From Dillenia suffruticosa (lineage: Eukaryota; Streptophyta; Magnoliopsida; Dilleniales; Dilleniaceae): DNA of 64,000 nt. The position numbers and the translations under genes were made by a program. Location: NCBI GenBank assembly GCA_033439265.1, contig JAVTVX010000004.1, positions 16,567,701 to 16,631,700 on the forward strand. The letters run 5' to 3'. Position 1 is the stretch's first letter, and the number at the start of each line of letters is the position of its first letter. The notes beneath the pieces are model-generated. The model had not been told where the DNA came from. It saw only the letters and a list, made by a program, of their open reading frames with translations, and ran no database searches. Positions 58,094 to 64,000 of the stretch are shown in pieces.

Positions 58094-58152
58094 ATCAAAG
58101 TGGCATAGTGGAATCGTGGTGGGCCCATAACCCACAGGTCCTGGGATTGAAA
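58094..58152 (+). pseudogene. tRNA-iMet copy 3, lacking the 3' acceptor end
   Basis: The anticodon arm GTGGGCCCATAACCCAC is perfect, but after GGGATTGAAA the sequence jumps to TATACTAG, so half of the T stem and the acceptor strand are deleted. Confidence 0.75.
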
Positions 58153-58528
58153 TATACTAGAGTAATTTCTAGTGCCACCACCTTTTTTCTCATTTTTCTT
58201 GTTGCACTCTTTCTTATGTTACTCAATACTTTTTATTGTCTAATCTTTTTTGTTCCTCATTTTTGTTGCTCACTAATCTATTTCTTTGTATTAACTCATA
58301 ATTTTTTTCTAATCATTGATTGTGTTAACTGAAACTTATATCACAAAATAATTAATTAATCAAAGGAAGAACATGAAATTTAAGCCTTACATTGTCAGTG
58401 TGCAAAGTATCAACTAACTCAACAACTTTTCAAAAAACATATCCTAGTAGGGAAAATAATAATAAGGAACCACTTTGAACTGGACTATTTAAGATTGAAA
58501 CTTGATAATTAGAAAATTATAGCCATAA

Positions 58529-58599
58529 ATCAGAGTGGCGTAGTAGAACCGTGGTAGGCCCATAACCCACGGTCCCAAGATCGAAACCTGGCTCTGATA
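58529..58599 (+). tRNA. Initiator tRNA-Met-like gene, copy 4
   Basis: 71 nt, acceptor stem ATCAGAG/CTCTGAT intact, anticodon CAT, one mismatch each in the anticodon stem (GTAGG/CCCAC) and the T stem (CCAAG/CCTGG), and one base lost in the variable loop. Confidence 0.65.
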
Positions 58600-58977
58600 T
58601 ACTAGAGTAGCTTGCGATATCACCACCTCTTTTCTCATTTTTTCTGTTGCACTCTCTCTTATGTTAATCAATAACTTTTATTTTCTAATCTTTTTTTTCT
58701 TATTTTTGTTGCTCACTACTCCCTTTCTCTGTGTTAATTCATAATTTTTGTCCTAATCTTTGGTAGTGCCAATTGAAGTTTATATCAGAAAAGAATTAAT
58801 TAAGCGAAAGAAGAAATTGAAATTAAAGCCTTATTTTGTCAATGCACAATGCACCAACTAACCTAACAACTTTTCATAAGACATTCATGGTAAGAAAAAT
58901 AATAATAACGAACCCTTTTATTTTGAACTGCACAATTTAAACCTGAAACTTGATAATTAGAAAAATCATAGCCATAA

Positions 58978-59049
58978 ATCAAAGTAGAGCTGTAGAGGAA
59001 TGGTCGACCAATAGCCCACAAGTCCCATTATGGAAATCTGGCTTTGATA
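58978..59049 (+). pseudogene. tRNA-iMet copy 5, anticodon lost
   Basis: The anticodon region reads GACCAATAGCCC, so CAT is not kept, and the T-loop is TATGGAAA. Acceptor pairing is partly kept (ATCAAAG/CTTTGAT), a compensated pair. Confidence 0.7.
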
Positions 59050-59329
59050 TACTAGAGTAGTTTTTTATTGTAATCTAATTATTTATTAATTTATTATTTT
59101 ATAATAAATTATCATTTTATATTATTTTATTATTATTATAAAAATTGTGATATAAAGATAACAAATAAAAAAAACAATATAAACAAATATGTAAGTGTGG
59201 TAAGATGGTTGTAAGGTTGTTGATCTTTTTCAAAGGCACAAGTGTGGCTATGCTGGAGCAAGGAATTTTCACAAGTGAATGGAGGCAGCACGCAAGCAGT
59301 GGCGACGGAGCAAGTAGTGGCATGGGGCA

Positions 59330-59633
59330 GGGGTGGCCAGGTTAGGCTGCGGGCTAAGGCGAGCATGGAGCCACGTGCATTCTCTTTATAACTCAAAAAT
59401 CAGCGATGGATTCGAAATTCGTCATTGTTTTCTTTTTTTTTTTCTTTCGGCAACAGATTTTTTCCATCGCTGATTTTAGCGACGAATAAAATTTCGTCTC
59501 TGATATTTAGCAGGGTGACTTTCAGTGACAGATTTTTTTCCATTGCTAATCCGTCATTGAAAGGTATCAGCGACGAATTTATTACTTTCAGCGATAGATT
59601 TTTTCATCGTTAAAACCATATTTTCTAGTAGTA
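59330..59633 (+). mobile_element. Terminal fragment of a second CACTA-type element
   Basis: Repeated motif AGCGACGAAT / ATCGCTGATTTT in alternating orientation (59400-59610) and an end TTTTCTAGTAGTA, one base from the CACTACTAGAAAA terminus widespread in plant CACTA elements. It accounts for the 729-bp spacing between tRNA copies 5 and 6. The opposite terminus was not found. The upstream piece 59060-59330 (AT tract, then GC-rich) may belong to it. Confidence 0.65.
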
Positions 59634-59706
59634 AAAAAAGAGGTTCGATTTTAAAATGCATAATTTAAACTCAAAACTTAATAATTAGAAAAATCATATC
59701 TCACAA

Positions 59707-59779
59707 ATCCGAGTGACACAACAAAAGCATGGTGGGCCCATAATCCACATGTCCCAAAATCGAAACATGGCCCCCGATA
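59707..59779 (+). tRNA. Initiator tRNA-Met-like gene, copy 6, degenerate
   Basis: Anticodon CAT kept (GGGCCCATAATCC). The acceptor strands ATCCGAG/CCCCGAT, D arm and T stem have several changes. Probably a pseudogene. Confidence 0.5.
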
Positions 59780-60158
59780 TACTCGAGTAGTTTCTGATAC
59801 CACCACCTCTTTTCTCACTTTTCTCATTGCTCTCTATCACATGTTAATCAATAGTTTTTGTTGTCTAAGCTTTTTTTTTTCTTTTTTTTGTTGCTGATCT
59901 CTTTTTCTATATGAATTCACAAATTTTTTCCCTATCCTTTGATGGCATCAACTAAAATTTATATCATAAAAAAAATTAATTAAGTAAAAGAAGAAATTGG
60001 AATTGAAATCTTACATTGTCACTGCACAATATACCAATTAATTTAATAACTTTTCAAGAAACATTTCATGAAAAAAAAAATAATAATAAGGAGCCCTTTG
60101 GCTTTGAAATGTACAATTTAAACTTGAAAATTAATAATTAGAAAAATTATAGCTCATA

Positions 60159-60229
60159 ATCATAATATCTAGGGAAAGTATGTTGGGCCCATAACCCTCA
60201 TGTCCCGGGATCAAAACCTGGTTATGATA
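60159..60229 (+). tRNA. Initiator tRNA-Met-like gene, copy 7, degenerate
   Basis: Anticodon loop CCCATAA and T arm CCGGGATCAAAACCTGG are kept, but the A box is destroyed (ATATCTAGGG). Probably a pseudogene. Confidence 0.5.
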
Positions 60230-60475
60230 TAATTGAGTATATTTTCTATTACCATCCCCTTTTTTTCTCATTTTTCTTGTTTCATTCTCTCTCATGTTAA
60301 TCAATATTTTTTATTGTCTAATCTCTTCTTTTTCCCATTTTCGTTGATCACTACTCTATTTCTTTATGTTAATTCACGACTTTTTTCCTAATCTTTGATT
60401 GCTTCATGAACCCTTTGACTTTGAATTACACAATTTAAGTCTAAAACTTGATAATTAGAAAAATCATAGCCACAA

Positions 60476-60546
60476 ATCAGAGTGCACAGTGGAAGTGAGG
60501 TGGGCCCATAACCCATAGATCTTAGGATTGAAACCTAGCTCTGATA
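60476..60546 (+). tRNA. Initiator tRNA-Met-like gene, copy 8
   Basis: The acceptor stem ATCAGAG/CTCTGAT is intact and the anticodon loop is CCCATAA. The D arm is shortened (TGCACAGTGG) and the T stem has mismatches. The next copy follows after only 190 bp because of a deletion. Confidence 0.55.
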
Positions 60547-60665
60547 CAGAAACTGGAATTGAAGTCTTACTTTGTCGTCGCACAGTACCAATTAATGAGC
60601 CTTTTGATTTTGAAATGCACAATTTAAATGCAAAAGTTTATAATTAGAAAAATCATATCTCACGG

Positions 60666-60737
60666 ATAAAAGTGGTGCAGTGGAAGCGTGATGAGCCCAT
60701 AACTCACAAGTCCCAGTATCAAAACTTGTATCTTATA
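60666..60737 (+). tRNA. Initiator tRNA-Met-like gene, copy 9
   Basis: 72 nt, A box GTGGTGCAGTGG, anticodon CAT in GAGCCCATAACTC (compensated pair), but weak acceptor and T stems (ATAAAAG/ATCTTAT). Probably a pseudogene. Confidence 0.5.
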
Positions 60738-61048
60738 TACTAGAGTAATTTCTAATACCATCACATTTTTTCTCATTTTTCTTGTTGCACTCTCTCACAT
60801 GTTAATCAATTCTTTTTCTTTGTATTAATTCATAATTTTTTTTTTCAAACTTATATCACAAAATAATTAATTAATCAAAAGAAGAAATTAAGTTGATGCC
60901 TTACTTTGTTGGTGCACAAAATACCAACTTACCCAACAACTTTCCAAAAGACATTTCCAGGTTGGGAAAATAATAATAAAGAACCTTTTGACTCTGAGCT
61001 GTGCAATTTAAGCCTGAAACTTGATAATCAGAAAAATCACACCCACAA

Positions 61049-61113
61049 ATCAAAATGGCGCAGCAGGGGTGTGATCGGCCTATAACCCATAGGTCCTAGG
61101 ATCAAGAGTAGCT
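61049..61113 (+). pseudogene. tRNA-iMet copy 10, anticodon changed and 3' end lost
   Basis: The loop reads CCTATAA, changing CAT to TAT, and after AGGATCAA the sequence jumps to GAGTAGC. Confidence 0.7.
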
Positions 61114-61490
61114 TCTCATATCAGCAACTCTTTTCTTATTTTTCTTGTTACACTCTCTCTTATGTTAATCAATAACTTTTATTTTCTAACCTTTTTTTCT
61201 CATTTTTGTTACTCTTTACACTCTTTCCTTGTGTTAATTCATAATCCTTTTTTTTTTTTTTTTCTAATTTTTGGTAGTGACAACCGAAATTTATATCAAA
61301 AAAAGAATTAATTAGGCAAAAGAAGAAATTGAAATTAAAACTTTACTTTGTGGGTGCACAAAATACCAACTAACTTAACAACTTTTCAAATGACTTTTGG
61401 TGATAAGAAAAATAATAATAATGAATCATTTGACTTTGAACTGCACAATTTAAATATGAAACTTGATAATTAAAAATATCACAGCCATAA

Positions 61491-61565
61491 ATCAGAGTGG
61501 CACAGCGATGATAACATGGTGGGCCCATAACCCACAAGTCCCATGATCAAAACCTAGCTCTAATA
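61491..61565 (+). tRNA. Initiator tRNA-Met-like gene, copy 11
   Basis: Acceptor ATCAGAG/CTCTAAT, anticodon arm GTGGGCCCATAACCCAC perfect, with a 3-nt insertion in the D arm (GCGATGATAACATGG). It is the last unit before non-repeat sequence. Confidence 0.55.
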
Positions 61566-61600
61566 TACTAGGGTTGCTTCCGATACCTCCACCTCTTTTG

Positions 61601-63169
61601 AGTGTTTCTGGGTTGGTTTCAATTTTTCTTCATATTGATTATATCATGCTTATTTGAGTGTTTAAAATGGATGCTTCTTCAATTTCACTTGCAAGGCTTT
61701 CTAATATATTCTAGCTATCCCGATGACGCTAAAGCTAAAAATTCCTAATTTTTGAGTCATATTATCCTCGCATAAATTTCTGAGACTGCATGTCTTAATC
61801 ATAAATTTGTTGGGGTTAGCTATATGAAAATTATAAATAAAAAAATAATAAAATAGAATAAAAACTGAAGTAACATAAGCAAATGAATGATGTGTATAAA
61901 CAACAAATAAATTAAAAAAAAAAAAAAATCCATTGGGGACCATTTAGGTTGACAAAGTAAATTTTGTTGTTATTGTTCCATAGAGAAATTAAATGTTGTC
62001 TACATAACACAATAAACTATTTATATCTCTTGATAAAATGAATAAATCAAAAGCTGTTTGATCAATATTTTTATCCATTTTTGCACCAAGTGGCCAATAT
62101 CAAAATTGGTGAGGTTGCACTTGTTAACATCATAACTTTTGACATACCACAAGACAACCATAAAGGACTAGGAGCATAATTAGCATATGTCTTCACAAAG
62201 TTGGAAAACACATTGTTTACCAGGCAGCTTGCTTTTGAAGGCATAATGTATAGAAAATTTGTTACTTCAGCTTTTGGAGTCTGTTGTAGTTTCCTAGAGA
62301 TCCTTTTCAGGTTTGCTCATTTTGGTTTAGTTATCTTCTTTGTTAGTTCTCTGCTCAGTGTTTTCATATTGAGAACGATATATAGATTTCTTTTGTTTAT
62401 TCTTTCTTCATAATTTCTACAGTGAGCAAACCCCTAAGCCTTTCTTGATTAATTCTTCTTGGACAAGTTTTTTGGGTCAATTGATTATTGATTAAGAAAA
62501 CCCAAGATAGAAATCTTTCACAGATGTATGTACTTATGTATGTATGTTTGTGCGCGTGTATGTTGAATATATTTTCAGTTTATGTTTATATTTAAAGTTG
62601 GAAAAGAAATTATTCTGCTCATTTTCTGGTGAAAGTTTTCATTCCATTTTAGAGGGCTAGCTAAATCAATTCAGTGTGCCATAAAGCGAAAGAAGAAAAC
62701 AGAAAATTGTGCATATTAACTTATTTGGACTTTTTACTTGCATGAGAATCTTTTTTTTTTAGTTGATTGTTCTGATTAGTTTGGCTCAAGGCTGTCGATT
62801 ACAGTGACCAGAATTCTTGGGTTGTAAAAAAGTATTACCGTAGTTGGAGTTCTCATAGTCTCTTGTTGACTCAAGAATAATTAGTTTAATTGTGCTCTGC
62901 AATGCATCATGTTGGAGATTTGTTTTGACTTATTTTTTTCTTCTTTCCTCCTTATTTTCATAGATATTCTTTTTTCTATAGGGCTCTTGCTTGCTACCGC
63001 ACTGAAATGTTCTTGACTAAATTTGAATTCTATTTTTCATTTTTTTGTTAGCTTCAATTTAAGATTTTTGTAAGAAGATATCAGTCATAAAAGTCTATTA
63101 TGTAACCACTTTGTGCGTTTTTGGTTTATTTAAGGTTCTATATGATTTGATGGTACATGACTCAAGTAA
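61601..63169. other. Unassigned DNA right of the tRNA array
   Basis: AT-rich and intron-like in composition, with a TATG/TGTG microsatellite at 62523-62562. A 70-codon frame at 62201-62413 is Phe/Leu-rich without family resemblance. No terminal repeats were found. Confidence 0.55.
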
Positions 63170-63822
63170 TGTGAGACCCAAAGGCAGCCAAGTCCATGAA
63201 TGACAGCAAACCCTCTAGGTGTTTACCGATCATCCCTCTCTCGATAAGCCAACAGCTTGGTAACTCAACCAGTCGATCCCCAGGTCTCCTCGATACTCGA
63301 TGTCAACTGCTCAATTCGCTAAAAAGATATTTACTTCCCTAAAAATACGGGAAGAATCATGCATAAATGGAAACAAGATCTACAACTATGGTCGATAAGG
63401 AAAAGAAGCTCCGTGACAATTTGGACTTCCTAAATGGGTAACATGTCATCATCTCTGAGAATCTTACGATGGGATTCCCCAAAATATCGAGATACTCTAG
63501 TAAGGAAACTAGGTTTTTACCACTCCGCATACAGACAGCTCTCACAAGTGAAAAATATATAAATTTCAATACGCCTACCATCCAGGTAAGTTCTCTTGAC
63601 CTACACAAAGCATACAAGTATACAGAGTCCCCTCGCTCTTTTTGCCGATCAATCTATTCCATTTCTTTCAAAAACCGCTCTCTAACTTGAACGTTAGAGT
63701 CTCCCCCACCGAATTACCCTCCGATAGTTTTATTATAGATCTCATCAATCGAGATAACGAGACGAACAAACAATCCCGTTCGAGTAAGCAAAGCCATCGT
63801 TTGTGAAGCCAGACCCCCTCCA
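63170..63822 (+). repeat. LTR of a Tat-type Ty3/gypsy element
   Basis: It begins TGTGAGACCC and ends ACCCCCTCCA. The region CCTCGCTCTTTTTGCCG (63632-63650), CTAACTTGAACGTTAGAG (63681-63698) and CCACCGAATTACCCTCC (63706-63722) matches the layout of Tat/Ogre/Athila LTR ends in plants. The position of the start is less certain. Confidence 0.7.
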
Positions 63823-63824
63823 AT

Positions 63825-63845
63825 AGATTGGCGTCGATCGTTGGA
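63825..63845 (+). promoter_or_regulatory. Primer-binding site of the Tat-type element
   Basis: GATTGGCGTCGATCGTTGG resembles the ATTGGCGCCGTCTGTGG primer-binding context found after plant Tat-lineage LTRs. Confidence 0.65.
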
Positions 63846-63899
63846 GCAGGCTGAATTCCTGACTCAATTAGTCCTTGCTACTATCTTTTTCTCTCCATC

Positions 63900-64000
63900 A
63901 TGACATCAATCAAAAGAATAAGTTCAACGATTGGTTTCAATGATGACGATTTGACTGGCGTTGATACCCACTGAAGTGATTCGCTAATCATTACAATAAG
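63900..64000 (+). pseudogene. gag start of the Tat-type element, truncated by window edge
   Basis: ATG at 63900 opens MTSIKRISSTIGFNDDDLTG; the FNDDDLTGV segment followed, after a TGA at 63972, by SDSLIITI matches the start of Tat-lineage gag (hydrophobic-acidic box, then HxDxLVI). The stop suggests decay. The rest lies beyond the window. Confidence 0.65.

Larger units (their letters stand above)
56197..61600 (+). repeat. Tandem array of about 445-bp units, each with an initiator tRNA-Met
   Basis: Unit order: AATTTAAAC...GAAACTTGATAATTAGAAAAATCA, tRNA, ATACTAGAGTAGCTTCTGAT, CCACCACCTC, TTGCACTCTCTC, TTAATCAATAG, TTTTTCCTAAT, a TATATCACAAAA phrase, and an ACAACTTTTCAAGA phrase. Distances between tRNA starts are 466, 435, 449, 452 and 442 for full units, with shorter ones (250, 317, 190, 383) from deletions and one of 729 from an insertion. 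Units differ by many substitutions, so the array is old. Confidence 0.92.

Noticed and set aside
62201-62413. 70-codon hydrophobic frame
   Set aside because: Phe/Leu-rich by T-rich composition, no conserved motif and no gene context.

Overview
The window looks like intergenic DNA of a large, repeat-rich flowering-plant nuclear genome. Almost everything recognisable is transposable-element sequence: Ty3/gypsy Tekay-type chromoviruses with 2-3 kb LTRs, Ty1/copia elements, an En/Spm (CACTA) DNA transposon and a Tat-type LTR element at the right edge. Plant initiator tRNA-Met genes and GT-AG introns agree with this. I found no convincing intact host protein gene. The species cannot be named from the sequence.

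Layout. (1) 1-4782: the 3' part of a young-looking chromovirus, with an unbroken RNase H, integrase and chromodomain frame (3-2246) and its 3' LTR (2294-4782). It sits inside the LTR of (2), a decayed minus-strand Ty1/copia element (4783 to about 11256; primer-binding site 10839-10856, other LTR from 10857). (3) 11257-11927: AT-rich filler. (4) 11928-61600: a degenerate tandem array whose unit of about 445 bp carries an initiator tRNA-Met (eleven copies right of the nest plus fragments). It is split by a 44-kb stack of insertions.

The stack is nested five deep: the tRNA array holds chromovirus 2 (12068-56196); its gag holds chromovirus 3 (16309-49403, flanked by the 5-bp duplication GGAAC); the 3' LTR of that element holds a Sirevirus-like copia element (21233-48538, which also lost flanking DNA); and the RT gene of the copia element holds a 19.1-kb CACTA transposon (25692-44805, flanked by AAA). 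The CACTA element carries its own TNPA-like and TNP2/TNPD-like genes on the minus strand, a 189-bp-type tandem repeat, two GC-rich hairpin islands, a minus-strand 'plant transposon protein'-like pseudogene with a coiled coil, and a multi-exon Ulp1-like (C48) cysteine-protease pseudogene on the plus strand.

The right part (56197-61600) is the tRNA array, itself invaded by a small long-inverted-repeat element (56439-57282) and a second CACTA end (to 59633). After 1.5 kb of unassigned DNA, a Tat-type LTR (63170-63822), its primer-binding site and the first gag codons run off the right edge.

Only element 1 keeps a long open frame. The others have stops, frameshifts and deletions and are annotated as pseudogenes. 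The most interesting points are the tandem initiator-tRNA array with a second, CCA-bearing copy of the tRNA 3' end downstream of each gene, the related accessory domain in the copia element and in the CACTA element nested inside it, the captured Ulp1-like protease, and a dense motif array in a copia LTR that does not match its partner LTR.
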